Assembly (NCBI RefSeq): GCF_036067295.1
Contig: NZ_CP107954.1
Location: 868,001-932,000 of the forward strand
From: Kribbella sp. NBC_00382
Lineage (GTDB): Bacteria; Actinomycetota; Actinomycetes; Propionibacteriales; Kribbellaceae
Length of the DNA stretch: 64,000 bases
Reading direction: 5' to 3'
In this document: piece after piece, positions 42,609 through 51,421 of the stretch
Layout: each line of letters begins with the position of its first letter
How positions within the stretch are numbered: the first letter of the stretch is position 1
Made by a program: the position numbers and the translations under genes
The notes under the pieces: model-generated
What the model was told of the DNA's origin: nothing
What the model saw: the letters and a program-made list of their open reading frames with translations, nothing else
The model's database searches: none

Positions 42609-43337
42609 TCATTCCCAGCGGAAGAAGCGAGCCGCCAGAGCGACGCAAGCGACGGTCACCGCGACCAGGGCGACGACGTGTTCGAGACCAGGCCAATGAC
42701 CTGACCACGCATCTTGCATGCTGGTCATCCCCGCGCCCATCGGAGTGATGTCGCGAACCCAGCGGAGCGCGTGCGGCATCAGATCGCCAGGCGTCCAGAC
42801 ACCCGCGAAGAACATGCTCGGGAAGAACAGGATGTTGCCGACGATACTCGCGCCTTTGGCGGTCGAGACGAGACCGGCGATCAGTACGCCGATCGACAGC
42901 TCGGCGACCGTGTAGAGCACGGCTGAGAGCGCGAAGGGCAACGGTGCGGCAGGCAGGTCCGCACCGAAGACGGCGGAGCCCAGACCGAGGATGAGGGCGA
43001 TCACCACGACACCGGCGGCCAGATGCAGGAGCAGCTGGGCGACCAGGAGTTTCACCGGGCGTACCGGCGTGGTCGACATCCGGCGCAGGATGCCCTTCTC
43101 GCGGTAGCCCGCCAGGATCATCGGCAGCGTCGCCAGGCCGAGGATGCCGATCCCGATCCCGATCGCCATCGTGGGCAGGAAGCTGGCCGGCACCCCGTCG
43201 CTCGAACCGCTGCCGTCGTCCATCAGCGAGAAGATCGTCAGCAGGCCGACCGGCAGCACGAAGACGAAGAACAGCCCGGCCCACTCGCGCAGGAACAGCT
43301 TGCTCTCAATCCGGGTGAGAGTGAGGGTCTGGCTCAT
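42609..43337 (-). CDS. ABC-2 type transporter permease (DrrB-like)
   Basis: 242 residues, six transmembrane helices (WAGLFFVFVLPVGLLTIFSL; MAIGIGIGILGLATLPMILA; LLLHLAAGVVVIALILGLGS; VAELSIGVLIAGLVSTA; ILFFPSMFFAGVWTPGDLMP; VVALVAVTVACVALAARFF). The ABC-2 motif FFPSMFFAGVWTP is clear. It exports an unknown hydrophobic compound with the ATPase encoded upstream; their genes overlap as ATGA. Confidence 0.9.
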   Translation of the reverse strand: MSQTLTLTRIESKLFLREWAGLFFVFVLPVGLLTIFSLMDDGSGSSDGVPASFLPTMAIGIGIGILGLATLPMILAGYREKGILRRMSTTPVRPVKLLVAQLLLHLAAGVVVIALILGLGSAVFGADLPAAPLPFALSAVLYTVAELSIGVLIAGLVSTAKGASIVGNILFFPSMFFAGVWTPGDLMPHALRWVRDITPMGAGMTSMQDAWSGHWPGLEHVVALVAVTVACVALAARFFRWE

Positions 43338-44272
43338 CGGTCCGCTCCTTCGAAGCTCCGGCCCGCCAAGGCGAGGAAGGCGTCGTCCAGGGTGGTCTGC
43401 TCGGTGTGCAGGTCGAGCGGCGCCTGACCGCGGCTCGCTAGTTCGGTGACGACCGCGACCAGCAGGTCATCGTTGCCGGTGACAACGATCCGGTCACCGT
43501 CGCGGATCACGGAGTTCACCGCCGGCAAGGCTTTCAGGATCGTTTCGTCGAGCGTGCCGGGGACCTGGAAGCTGATCCGCTGCTCGGCACGGGCCGAGGC
43601 GACCAGACCGGCCGGGGTGTCCAGCGCGACGACCAGGCCGGCGTCGATGATGGCGATCCGGTCGCAGAGGTACTCGGCCTCTTCCATGAAGTGGGTGACC
43701 AGGATGATGGTCACGCCCGAGTCGCGGATCTGCTTGACCAGCTCCCAGGTGTCCCGCCGCGCCTGTGGGTCGAGGCCGGTGGTCAGTTCGTCGAGGATCG
43801 CGATCTTCGGGTTGCCGATCAGTGCGAGCGCGATCGACAACCGCTGCTTCTGCCCACCGGACAGCTTGGCGAACGCGGTGTCCTGCACCTTGGTCAGCCC
43901 GAGCTGCTCGAGCAACTGCGCTGGGTCGGCCGGGTTCGGGTAGAAGGATGCGTACAGCTCGAGCGCCTCGCGGGTCTTGATCCGGTCGGGCAGTTCGCTC
44001 GCCTGCAACTGGACGCCGATCAGCGAGGTGATCTGGCTACGCCGCTTGTACGGATTCAGGCCGGCGACTCGGACCGTACCGGAGTCGGGCTGGCGGAGTC
44101 CGGCGATCGCCTCGACCGTGGTGGTCTTGCCGGCGCCGTTCGGGCCGAGGATGCCGAAGATCTCACCCTCGCGAACGGTCAGCGAGACATTGTCGACGGC
44201 GACGGTCGCGCCGTAGGTCTTGCGGAGGAAGTTGACGACCACCAGGTCGTCATCAAGCTTGTTTCTGGGCAT
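43334..44272 (-). CDS. ABC transporter ATPase (DrrA-like)
   Basis: 312 residues: Walker A GPNGAGKTT, Q-loop LIGVQLQASELPDRI, signature LSGGQKQRL, Walker B AILDELTTGLDPQ (Glu replaced in the usual DEPT by DELT), H-loop LVTHFMEEAEYL, and a C-terminal DrrA-type extension (HTEQTTLDDAFLALAGRSFE). Family members power drug or lipid efflux. Pairs with the downstream ABC-2 permease through an ATGA overlap. Confidence 0.93.
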   Translation of the reverse strand: MPRNKLDDDLVVVNFLRKTYGATVAVDNVSLTVREGEIFGILGPNGAGKTTTVEAIAGLRQPDSGTVRVAGLNPYKRRSQITSLIGVQLQASELPDRIKTREALELYASFYPNPADPAQLLEQLGLTKVQDTAFAKLSGGQKQRLSIALALIGNPKIAILDELTTGLDPQARRDTWELVKQIRDSGVTIILVTHFMEEAEYLCDRIAIIDAGLVVALDTPAGLVASARAEQRISFQVPGTLDETILKALPAVNSVIRDGDRIVVTGNDDLLVAVVTELASRGQAPLDLHTEQTTLDDAFLALAGRSFEGADR

Positions 44273-44309
44273 GGCGGAGCCTCCCTACTACTGCGGAAGA
44301 AGTGTGGGA

Positions 44310-45086
44310 TCAGCCCTTGGCGGGTTTGAGCGCCATCGGGCGGAGCAGCAGGTAACCGAAGTACAGGCCGAGTGCGCTGACCACGAGCACTCCCGGTACG
44401 CCGATCGCCAGCGGTGGACGGTGATAGCCGGTACTACGCAACGCCTCGGCGAGCCATTGCGCGACCAGCAGGAGTTCCGCCGCGGCGGCCGGCAGTACGC
44501 CGAGCGGCAGCAGCAGGAGACCCTTCCAGAAACCGAACCGGTAGAAGCTGATACCGATCAGCCAGCCGGCGGCCTCGTGCGCGACGATCAGCAGGAAGAA
44601 CTCGGTGAAGATCAGCCCTGCCTGCGAGGTCTTGGTGAACAGATGCGGATTGGCCAACGCCTGGGTGAGCCCGGCCCAGTCGTAGATGACGCGCTCCACC
44701 TGGTACGCAACGACCCAGAGCAGCGCGGTAGCCGCCGCCGCGCCGACCAGAAGGATGCTGGCGGCAACGGAAAACATCCGCCGGGTGATGCCGTGCGCGA
44801 TCAGCAGGTTGAACAGCGCCGGCACCAGGGTGATCCCGATCGCCGAGGAGAAGTACTTCGGCGACTGGGTGCCGTAGTCCCAGATGCTGTGGTCGAGCCC
44901 GCCGCCGACCAGTTGCGAGATCAGCCCGCCGATCAGGAACGACCCGGTCATCACCAGCCAGTAGCCGACGATCATCGGGCGCAGACCGACGGACATCGAG
45001 GCGACGACGCGCTTGAGCCGGTCGAGCGAGGTGATGCCGCCCGGCAGGGCCGCGGTACGGGCCCGGGTCTGGGTCTGGGTGGTCAT
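44310..45086 (-). CDS. ABC-module integral membrane protein
   Basis: 258 residues with about six transmembrane helices (MIVGYWLVMTGSFLIGGLIS; GITLVPALFNLLIAHGITRR; ASILLVGAAAATALLWVVAY; LIFTEFFLLIVAHEAAGWLI; GLLLLPLGVLPAAAAELLLV; GVLVVSALGLYFGYLLL). No classical ABC-2 signature, but it is translationally coupled (ATGA) to an ABC ATPase and headed by a YtrA-type regulator, so it is the permease of that module, probably for efflux or envelope stress. Confidence 0.8.
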   Translation of the reverse strand: MTTQTQTRARTAALPGGITSLDRLKRVVASMSVGLRPMIVGYWLVMTGSFLIGGLISQLVGGGLDHSIWDYGTQSPKYFSSAIGITLVPALFNLLIAHGITRRMFSVAASILLVGAAAATALLWVVAYQVERVIYDWAGLTQALANPHLFTKTSQAGLIFTEFFLLIVAHEAAGWLIGISFYRFGFWKGLLLLPLGVLPAAAAELLLVAQWLAEALRSTGYHRPPLAIGVPGVLVVSALGLYFGYLLLRPMALKPAKG

Positions 45087-45991
45087 GCGGAGCCCTCCTT
45101 CGAGCGCGTCGTACCGGTCAGGTGGACGAAGAGTTCCTGCAGGCCGACCGGGCCGATCTCAAGGCCGGCCGAACGCGCCTTCGTGAGCAGCGCGTCGTCC
45201 AGATCGCCAAGCACCGTTGACGATTTGGTACCACCGAGCCGTTGCTCGGCGAGCACGGTCAAGCCGGCGGTCACCTCGTCGACCGCCGCGGCCGGCCCGA
45301 CGATCGAGGCGCCGCGACCGCGCAGCGAGTCGACCGGCGACTGGGTCACCAGCCGCCCGTTGTCGAGGATGACGACCTCTTCGAGCAGCGCGCTGACCTC
45401 GCTGACCAGGTGGGTGGACAGGATGATCGTCCGCGGTACTTCGGTGTAGTCGGCGAGCAGCGCGTCGTAGAAGAGGTTGCGCGACGGCACGTCCATCCCG
45501 AGGTAGGTCTCGTCGAAGATCGTCAGCGGCGCGCGACTGGCCAGCCCCAGCACGACCCCGAGCGCCGACTTCTTGCCGCGGGAGAGCTTCTGCACCTTCT
45601 TCTTCGTCGGTACTTCGAACTTGTCGAGCAGCTCACCGGCCAACTCGTCGTTCCAGTACGGCCGCAGGCTGCTGGCCAGCCCGAGCACATGCCGGACGGG
45701 TGCAGAGTCGACCAGGTCACCCGACTCGCGGATCAGGCAGATCCGGCTCGTCACGACGGCATCCTCGTACGGCGGCAGCGAACCCAGCTCGTCGCCCTCG
45801 ATCAGCACCCGCCCGCCATCGGGCTGCCGGAAGCCGGCCAGGACTGCAGCCAAGGTGCTCTTGCCGGAACCGTTGCGGCCCAGCAGGCCGTGGATCTTGT
45901 CCGGCGCGAGCCGGAGGTCCAGCCCGTCAAGGGCCGGTACGCCGGCGAACGCGACGGTCAGGTTCTCGGTCGTCACTCCCAGGCCGCTCAC
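45083..45991 (-). CDS. ABC transporter ATPase with variant signature motif
   Basis: 302 residues from GTG 45991. Walker A GRNGSGKST (about 37-45), signature LSRGKKSALGV instead of LSGGQ, Walker B APLTIFDETYLGMD, H-loop LSTHLVSEVSALLEE. The LSRGKKS and FDETYLG variants are typical of ATPases paired with YtrA-type GntR regulators. Start overlaps the GntR stop as GTGA; the membrane partner follows with ATGA. Substrate unknown. Confidence 0.9.
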   Translation of the reverse strand: MSGLGVTTENLTVAFAGVPALDGLDLRLAPDKIHGLLGRNGSGKSTLAAVLAGFRQPDGGRVLIEGDELGSLPPYEDAVVTSRICLIRESGDLVDSAPVRHVLGLASSLRPYWNDELAGELLDKFEVPTKKKVQKLSRGKKSALGVVLGLASRAPLTIFDETYLGMDVPSRNLFYDALLADYTEVPRTIILSTHLVSEVSALLEEVVILDNGRLVTQSPVDSLRGRGASIVGPAAAVDEVTAGLTVLAEQRLGGTKSSTVLGDLDDALLTKARSAGLEIGPVGLQELFVHLTGTTRSKEGSA

Positions 45992-46347
45992 TGCTCACCA
46001 TCCTTCTGGATGTGCTTCACGACGTCGGCGAGCGGTACGCCGATCGCCTTGGCCTCACGGATCATCGGGTCGACCACGTCGGCGAAGAACGAGTCTCGCC
46101 GGCCGGTCCGGAGAAGGTCGCGGGCGTTCGGGCTGACGAACATGCCGATCCCGCGCTTCTTGTAGAGCACGCCCTCGTCGACCAACTGGGCGAAGCCCTT
46201 GGCGGCGGTGGCGGGGTTGATCCGGTAGAACGCGGCGTACTGGTTGGTCGACATGACCTGCTCGTCCTCGGCGAGGGCGCCGGTGACGATGTCGTTCTTG
46301 ATCTGCTCCGCGATCTGCAGATAGATCGGACTGCGATCGTCGAACAC
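45988..46347 (-). CDS. GntR-family regulator, YtrA subfamily
   Basis: 119 residues: the short YtrA form, with only a winged helix (PIYLQIAEQIKNDIVTGALA; VMSTNQYAAFYRINPATAAK; LVDEGVLYKKRGIGMFVSP) and a small C-terminal dimerisation helix pair. YtrA repressors control the ABC operon they head, typically responding to cell-envelope antibiotics. ATG 46347 follows GAGGGGAG. Upstream direct and inverted repeats (46372-46413) are candidate operators. Confidence 0.92.
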   Translation of the reverse strand: MFDDRSPIYLQIAEQIKNDIVTGALAEDEQVMSTNQYAAFYRINPATAAKGFAQLVDEGVLYKKRGIGMFVSPNARDLLRTGRRDSFFADVVDPMIREAKAIGVPLADVVKHIQKDGEQ

Positions 46348-46371
46348 GGCACTCCCCTCCTCACCTGTCGC

Positions 46372-46413
46372 TAGGTTCTTCGGTTCGTAGGTTCATTACT
46401 TGACTAACGAACC
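46372..46413. promoter_or_regulatory. Repeats upstream of YtrA-ABC operon
   Basis: TAGGTTC at 46372-46378 and 46388-46394 (16 bp apart), and inverted GGTTCGT (46382-46388) / ACGAACC (46407-46413). Likely YtrA operator and promoter region. Confidence 0.45.
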
Positions 46414-46440
46414 GTAGCACCATCCCAGGGCGAGCCGCAA

Positions 46441-46650
46441 TCAGGACCCTTCTTCGTCCTTGGCCGGGCGGCCCGGGCCGCGCATCTTGCCGACATTGCC
46501 GGGGAGACGGCCGGCGTCGGCGAGAGCGCGGCGGAGCAGGAACTCGATCTGCGCGTTGGTACTGCGCAGGTCGTCCCCCGCCCACCGGGCCAGTGCGTCG
46601 TGGACCACGGGATCCAGCCGGAGCAGGATCTTCTTGCGTTCAACGGCCAC
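46441..46650 (-). CDS. Small ribbon-helix-helix DNA-binding protein
   Basis: 69 residues, MAVERKKILLRLDPVVHDAL then DDLRSTNAQIEFLLRRALAD, an Arc/CopG-type ribbon-helix-helix with an N-terminal beta strand (KKILLRL) and two helices. A basic C-terminal tail (GKMRGPGRPAKDEEGS) follows. It starts 9 bp after the SPFH gene stop on the same strand, so the pair is co-transcribed; it probably regulates that operon. Confidence 0.85.
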   Translation of the reverse strand: MAVERKKILLRLDPVVHDALARWAGDDLRSTNAQIEFLLRRALADAGRLPGNVGKMRGPGRPAKDEEGS

Positions 46651-46659
46651 GAGCGCGCC

Positions 46660-47574
46660 CTACTGGTACAGCGAACCGGCGTTGACCACGGGCTGCGCAT
46701 CGCGATCGCCGCAGAGCACGACGAGCAGGTTGCTGACCATCGTCGCCTTGCGCTCCTCGTCCAGCTCGACCACCTGACGCTCGGACAGCCGCGCCAGCGC
46801 GAGCTCGACCATGCCGACCGCACCCTCGACGATCTGCTGCCGGGCCGCGACCACGGCACCTGCCTGCTGGCGCCGCAGCATGGCCTGGGCGATCTCGGGC
46901 GCATAGGCCAAGTGGGTGATCCGCGACTCGATCACGTGCACGCCGGCCGCGAGCACCCGGGCGCCGATCTCGGTCGACAGCTTCTGGGTGATCTCGTCGG
47001 TACTGTCCCGCAGCGACATCCGGTCGGTCGCGTCGTGCACGTCGTACGGGTAGCTGTTCGCGATGTGCCGGACCGCGGTCTCGGTCTGGATCGCGACGAA
47101 CCGGACGAAGTCGTCCACCTCGAACATCGCCTGCGCGGTGTCCTGGACCTGCCAGACCACCACCGCGGCGATCTCGATCGGGTTGCCGTCGGCATCGTTG
47201 ACCTTGGCAACGGCCGTCTCGTGGTTGCGGATCCTGGTGGAGATCTCCTTGCGGGCGGAGATCGGGTTCACCCAGCGCAACCCGTCGACCCGGATCGTCC
47301 CGGCGTACCGCCCGAGGATCTGCAGCACCCGGGCCCGGCCCGGTGCGACCGGAGTGAGCCCGGCCGCGATGATCAGCGCGGCGACGAACAACACGACGCC
47401 CACGACGACGAGAGCGACCTGGTCGCCGCCGGTCCCGACGATGAACAGCACCACTCCGGCGACCCCGAGCAGGAACGCCAGCCCGAGCATCGGCCACCCG
47501 TTCAGATCCCCCGCCGACCGCTCACTCACCTTCGGCTTCGGCATCTCCACCATCACGTCGACATCCGCGCTCAT
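46660..47574 (-). CDS. SPFH/Band 7 domain membrane protein
   Basis: 304 residues from ATG 47574. Two N-terminal hydrophobic segments ([40 protein letters not shown]) precede an SPFH domain: [71 protein letters not shown], then a helical [20 protein letters not shown] tail. Flotillin/stomatin-like proteins scaffold membrane microdomains. Paired with a ribbon-helix-helix protein, an arrangement whose role is unclear to me. Confidence 0.88.
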   Translation of the reverse strand: MSADVDVMVEMPKPKVSERSAGDLNGWPMLGLAFLLGVAGVVLFIVGTGGDQVALVVVGVVLFVAALIIAAGLTPVAPGRARVLQILGRYAGTIRVDGLRWVNPISARKEISTRIRNHETAVAKVNDADGNPIEIAAVVVWQVQDTAQAMFEVDDFVRFVAIQTETAVRHIANSYPYDVHDATDRMSLRDSTDEITQKLSTEIGARVLAAGVHVIESRITHLAYAPEIAQAMLRRQQAGAVVAARQQIVEGAVGMVELALARLSERQVVELDEERKATMVSNLLVVLCGDRDAQPVVNAGSLYQ

Positions 47575-47592
47575 CGCACACACCCCTGCTTC

Positions 47593-47636
47593 CTTCGAGT
47601 CGAACTATCTATCTCGAAGGTAGCATAGTGATATCA
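47593..47636 (-). promoter_or_regulatory. SPFH operon promoter with palindromes
   Basis: Minus-strand -10 candidate TATGCT (47622-47627). TGATATCA (47629-47636) is a perfect 8-bp palindrome just upstream, and CTTCGAG (47593-47599) / CTCGAAG (47613-47619) form an inverted repeat downstream. Short palindromes of this kind suit ribbon-helix-helix binding. Confidence 0.45.
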
Positions 47637-47656
47637 GTTTTAGGTAGCAGGGATTT

Positions 47657-48352
47657 TCAGGTCGCCGACGAGAGCAGGAGCTGTTGCCAGGACTTGGAGC
47701 GGGTGAAAGGCAGCGGGTCGATCGGGTCGTGGTTCCAGGCTTCCACCGGGCGGATGCCGTGCAGGGCGTTGACCAGCCAGACCTCGGAGTCGGCGAGTTC
47801 GGTGGCGGTGCGCGCGCGTTCGGCGATCTCGATCTGCTCGGCGGCGGCGATTCGGCGTACCAGTTCTGAGGTGACCGATGGGAGGTAGGGGCGGTCGGCA
47901 GGCGGGATGCAGAGGGTGTCGTCCTCCCACCACAGGACCGCCGAGTATGCCGCCTCGACCACCACGCCGTCGGGGTCGGCGAGGAGGACCTCATCGGCAT
48001 GGAAAGGCTTGGTGGCTTGGGCTTTGAGCTCACCCAGGACTTCCAGGTCGGGCCCCTTGACCAGAGGTTGAGTGCGAGGGTCGGGGCCGCCGTGGAGCAC
48101 CACGCGGATCCGGCCGCCCTGCGGTGGCGCCGGGCGGAGCTGGATGGAGAGGTTGCCGTTGGCATCCAGTTCGAAGCGTGGGAACCAGCGGCCGAAGCCG
48201 GGCAGCCGTTTCACCTGGTCGTCGAAGTAACCTCCGGCATCGATTCCCACTGCCGCGCAGGACCTGGTGAACCGCCGCCGATGCAGGTCCAGTCCACGCA
48301 CCTTGCCATCAGCAACCAAGAAAGAGTCCGCCACCTGCAAAGAAGAAGTCAT
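47657..48352 (-). CDS. pabC: Aminotransferase class IV, probable 4-amino-4-deoxychorismate lyase
   Basis: 231 residues from ATG 48352. Class IV fold: FLVADGKVRGLDLHRRRFTR with the usual N-terminal Arg, FHADEVLLADPDGVVVEAAY (corresponds to the E-x-x-x-x-N block), ELADSEVWLVNALHGIRPV. The PLP lysine is in KAQATKPFHADE. It would convert aminodeoxychorismate to p-aminobenzoate for folate. ATGA overlap with the pabB-like gene upstream fixes the role and the start. Confidence 0.88.
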   Translation of the reverse strand: MTSSLQVADSFLVADGKVRGLDLHRRRFTRSCAAVGIDAGGYFDDQVKRLPGFGRWFPRFELDANGNLSIQLRPAPPQGGRIRVVLHGGPDPRTQPLVKGPDLEVLGELKAQATKPFHADEVLLADPDGVVVEAAYSAVLWWEDDTLCIPPADRPYLPSVTSELVRRIAAAEQIEIAERARTATELADSEVWLVNALHGIRPVEAWNHDPIDPLPFTRSKSWQQLLLSSAT

Positions 48353-49716
48353 GCCCGCCCCTGGATCGTCGCTGTTGCCTTGAGCACCATCTCGTCGTAC
48401 TCCGCGACCGGGTCCGAGTCGAGCACGATCGCCCCACCCGCCCCGACCACGGTCTCCCCCGGCGTCATCACCGCGGTCCGGATCACCACGCTCAGATCTG
48501 CCCGGCCGTCGACGGTCAGGTAGCCGAGCGCGCCCGAGTACACCCCGCGCGCCGACCACTCGAGCTCGTCGAGCAGCTCCATCGTGCGGATCTTCGGCGC
48601 CCCGGTCATCGACCCGGGCGGGAAGCAAGCCCGGACTGCGTCCACCGCGTCCACTCCGTCGCGCAGGTGCCCGCGGACGGTTGTGACGAGCTGGTGGACG
48701 GTCTGGTAGCTCTCGACCGCCATCAACTGAGGGACCTGCACGGTGCCCGGCCGGCTGACCCGGCCGAGGTCGTTGCGGATCAGGTCGACGATCATCAGGT
48801 TCTCGGCCCGGGTCTTCTCGTCCTCGGCGAGCGCCTTCGCGACGAGCTGATCCTGCGCCGGATCCTCGACCCGCGGCGCGGTCCCCTTGATCGGCCGGCA
48901 TTCGGCCCAGCCGTCGCCGTCGACGGTCAGGAACCGCTCGGGCGATGAGCTCGCGACGGCCAGGTCGCCGTACCGGAGGAAGGCGGAGTACGGGGCGGGG
49001 TTGCTCTGCCGTTGCCAGAGGTAGAACTCGAAGGGGTCGTCGATGGCGGGCAGCCGGACCCGGTTCGTCAGGCAGACCTCGTAGGTCTCGCCGGCTTCGA
49101 GCGCGGCCATACAGGCGTCGATCCCGGCCAGGTAGGTCGCGCGGTCCTGCTCCAGATGCGCTTCGAGATCAAGCTTGGCGACCGCCGGCGCCTCCCGCCA
49201 CCCCATCGACCAGCTCGCGGCCGCCGACTCGGCGCGATCGAGCCAGGCGCTCGCCAATACGTCATCCGGTGCGTGCACGGCGACCAGCAGCGCGCGGTCC
49301 TCGTCGTGATCGAGGATCACGAAGCGGTTGGCCCAGATCCACAACGCGTCCGGAGTCGGCGCACCGTATGCGACGGCGCCACCGGTGAGGGCCTTCAATT
49401 CATAGCCGAAGTACCCGACGTAGCCGCCGCTGAAGACGTCCCGCAGAATCGCCGGTACTTCGCCCAGCTGGGCCGATCGGGTGCTGAGCAGCTCCTGGAG
49501 CTCGGCGAAGACATCCCCGTCTGCGACGTCCCGGGCGACGACGTCCGCGTCGGCGCCGGTCGAGGTGCCGAGCACCGAAACCCGGCGGACGCCGCGGTCG
49601 GTCAGGCTGCCGTCAAGCCAGAACGCGGCCGGCTCGTCCGCCAGCAGCTCGCGGTAAAACCGCTCACCGTCCAGCGCACGATCCAGCACGCGGATCGACC
49701 AGGTCAGAGCAGACAC
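48349..49716 (-). CDS. pabB: Aminodeoxychorismate synthase component I
   Basis: 455 residues from GTG 49716. The chorismate-binding domain includes YLAGIDACMAALEAGETYEV, SSSPERFLTVDGDGWAECRP, PIKGTAPR, RAENLMIVDLIRNDLGRVSR, SMTGAPKIRTMELLDELE and SGALGYLTVDGRADLSVVIR. With a glutaminase subunit it makes aminodeoxychorismate; that subunit (PabA/TrpG) is not in the window and would be supplied elsewhere. Forms an operon with pabC. Confidence 0.93.
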   Translation of the reverse strand: MSALTWSIRVLDRALDGERFYRELLADEPAAFWLDGSLTDRGVRRVSVLGTSTGADADVVARDVADGDVFAELQELLSTRSAQLGEVPAILRDVFSGGYVGYFGYELKALTGGAVAYGAPTPDALWIWANRFVILDHDEDRALLVAVHAPDDVLASAWLDRAESAAASWSMGWREAPAVAKLDLEAHLEQDRATYLAGIDACMAALEAGETYEVCLTNRVRLPAIDDPFEFYLWQRQSNPAPYSAFLRYGDLAVASSSPERFLTVDGDGWAECRPIKGTAPRVEDPAQDQLVAKALAEDEKTRAENLMIVDLIRNDLGRVSRPGTVQVPQLMAVESYQTVHQLVTTVRGHLRDGVDAVDAVRACFPPGSMTGAPKIRTMELLDELEWSARGVYSGALGYLTVDGRADLSVVIRTAVMTPGETVVGAGGAIVLDSDPVAEYDEMVLKATATIQGRA

Positions 49717-49771
49717 AGAGTGAACGGTACCTATCTGGAGGCGGCCAGTCGCCCCAGGTCCGGATGACGGC

Positions 49772-50545
49772 TTAGGCCAGCGCGACTTTCGTCCGCATCG
49801 CGGTGATTCGGCGGACTGGGATGGCTACCTCGAGGCCGTCCTTGGTTTCGCCGCGTTCGGCGAGCCAGACGGCGGCGGCTTCGCGGCGGGCGTCCGACGT
49901 ACCTGGCAGGTAGAGGGCGCCGACCAGGCGGCGGGCGTCGTCGAGGGAGCGGACCGTGTACGCGTACCGCTCGCGCTGGGACTCCATCACGTCGAACCCG
50001 GCCGCGCGCAGCTGGTCCTTGAGGTCCTTGATCTCGCTGCCGCCCGGGAACTGCGGGGTCGAGCGCAGCCGCGTGGTCAGGCTGGTGAGCGTGCGGAGGT
50101 CGCTCCGGCGCAGCGGCCGCACCGCGGGGACCGTGGCAGCGAGGACGCCGCCGCGTCGCAGTACGCGGGCTGCCTCGGCCAGTACTTCGGGCAGCGGCTG
50201 CAGCACCGCCAGGCCCATCGAGCAGGTGACGACGTCGAAGGCCTCGTTGGCGAACGGCAGGTGCAGCGCGTCCGCCTGGACCTTCGGGCCGGGCGCGCCG
50301 GCGAGCTGGGCCGCGTTGTTGTCGGCGCCGACCACCCACCGCCCGTACAGCTCGCGGGCGACCGGGCCGTTGCCGCAGGCCAGGTCGAGGACGCGCCGCG
50401 CCTCGCCGGAGACCGCGCGGACCAGCCAGCGATAGGGCGTGTGGTCCCCAGCCACCGCTCGGGACAACAGGGCTTCAGTGCTGCCCGGGGCTGCGGTGTG
50501 GAACTCCCGCAGGTACCCCGGCCAGTCGATCTCGTTCTCAGGCAT
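49772..50545 (-). CDS. Class I SAM-dependent methyltransferase
   Basis: 257 residues: motif I VLDLACGNGPVARELYG near 52-68, acidic post-I ADNNAAQLAG, motif II-like FDVVTCSMGLAVLQPL, and RVLRRGGVLAATVPAV. Fold and motifs match Rossmann-type methyltransferases of the UbiE/BioC group; the acceptor is unknown. Neighbours (pabB, ideR) offer no functional clue. ATG 50545. Confidence 0.88.
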   Translation of the reverse strand: MPENEIDWPGYLREFHTAAPGSTEALLSRAVAGDHTPYRWLVRAVSGEARRVLDLACGNGPVARELYGRWVVGADNNAAQLAGAPGPKVQADALHLPFANEAFDVVTCSMGLAVLQPLPEVLAEAARVLRRGGVLAATVPAVRPLRRSDLRTLTSLTTRLRSTPQFPGGSEIKDLKDQLRAAGFDVMESQRERYAYTVRSLDDARRLVGALYLPGTSDARREAAAVWLAERGETKDGLEVAIPVRRITAMRTKVALA

Positions 50546-50619
50546 CGCCGACAGACGTTACTGCCTGACCACTGTCAGTACCGCATCGAGCGCGGTCCGT
50601 ACCAGATCTTGGTGAAGTC

Positions 50620-51333
50620 TTAAACCAGGCTGACGAAGATATGGCCCGCGGTCTCGTCGCTGATCACGCCGCCGGCCTCGCGGCTGCCCATCAGGACACC
50701 CTCCGCGTCGAGCATCGAGTCGACCTCGCGGCCGGGCAGCGCACCCGCGCGGCGGAGTACCGACATCGCGTCGTCGTCGCTCTGCACCGGCTCGGCGATC
50801 CGCCGGACCAGCACCCGGACACTGTCGCCGGTGGCCTGGTCGAGCACCTTGTCGAGCGGCTCGACGCCGATCCGGAACTCGCCGATCGGGGTCGCCAGGC
50901 TCTCCTTCTGCAGCTCCTCCAGGCCCGGGATCGGGTTGCCGTACGGCGACTCGGTCGGGTTGTCGAGGATCTTCAGCAGCCGCAGCTCGACCGCGTCGCT
51001 CATCACGTGCTCCCAGCGGCAGGCCTCCGCGTGCACGTCCTCCCACTCCAGCCCGATCACGTCGACCAGCAGCCGCTCGGCCAGCCGGTGCTTGCGCATC
51101 ACCCGGGTGGCCTGCATCCGGCCGACCTGGGTGAGCTCGAGGTGCCGATCACCCTCGACCGTGACGAGCCCGTCGCGTTCCATCCGGGCCACCGTCTGGC
51201 TGACCGTCGGCCCGGATTGGTGGAGCCGCTCGGCGATCCGCGCGCGCAGCGGCAGGATGCCTTCTTCTTCCAGCTCGTAGACGGTCCGCAGGTACATCTC
51301 GGTGGTATCGATCAGCTCGCTCACGACATCCAT
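50620..51333 (-). CDS. ideR: Iron-dependent repressor IdeR/DtxR
   Basis: 237 residues. N-terminal winged helix (LIDTTEMYLRTVYELEEEGI; RIAERLHQSGPTVSQTVARM), dimerisation and metal-binding domain with the DtxR ligands in RKHRLAERLL and EDVHAEACRWEH (Cys, Glu and His of site 2, plus the site-1 His and Glu), and a C-terminal SH3-like domain ending AGHIFVSLV. The metal-site Cys argues for iron rather than manganese sensing. Start ATG 51333 or GTG 51324. An iron box lies 11 bp upstream, suggesting autoregulation. Confidence 0.93.
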   Translation of the reverse strand: MDVVSELIDTTEMYLRTVYELEEEGILPLRARIAERLHQSGPTVSQTVARMERDGLVTVEGDRHLELTQVGRMQATRVMRKHRLAERLLVDVIGLEWEDVHAEACRWEHVMSDAVELRLLKILDNPTESPYGNPIPGLEELQKESLATPIGEFRIGVEPLDKVLDQATGDSVRVLVRRIAEPVQSDDDAMSVLRRAGALPGREVDSMLDAEGVLMGSREAGGVISDETAGHIFVSLV

Positions 51334-51343
51334 TCTCACCTAC

Positions 51344-51362
51344 TGAGGCAAGCCTTACCCAA
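51344..51362 (-). promoter_or_regulatory. Iron box at ideR/photolyase divergent promoter
   Basis: Minus strand TTGGGTAAGGCTTGCCTCA matches the IdeR/DtxR consensus TTAGGTTAGGCTAACCTAA at 14 of 19 positions by eye. Its core AGGCTTGCCT is nearly palindromic. It could repress ideR itself and also affect the divergent photolyase. Confidence 0.65.
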
Positions 51363-51421
51363 TCGTGTGTTCGATTTCTGTGAAGTGTCGGTCAAAGTTG
51401 TTCATCCGCAAGGATTGCGGG

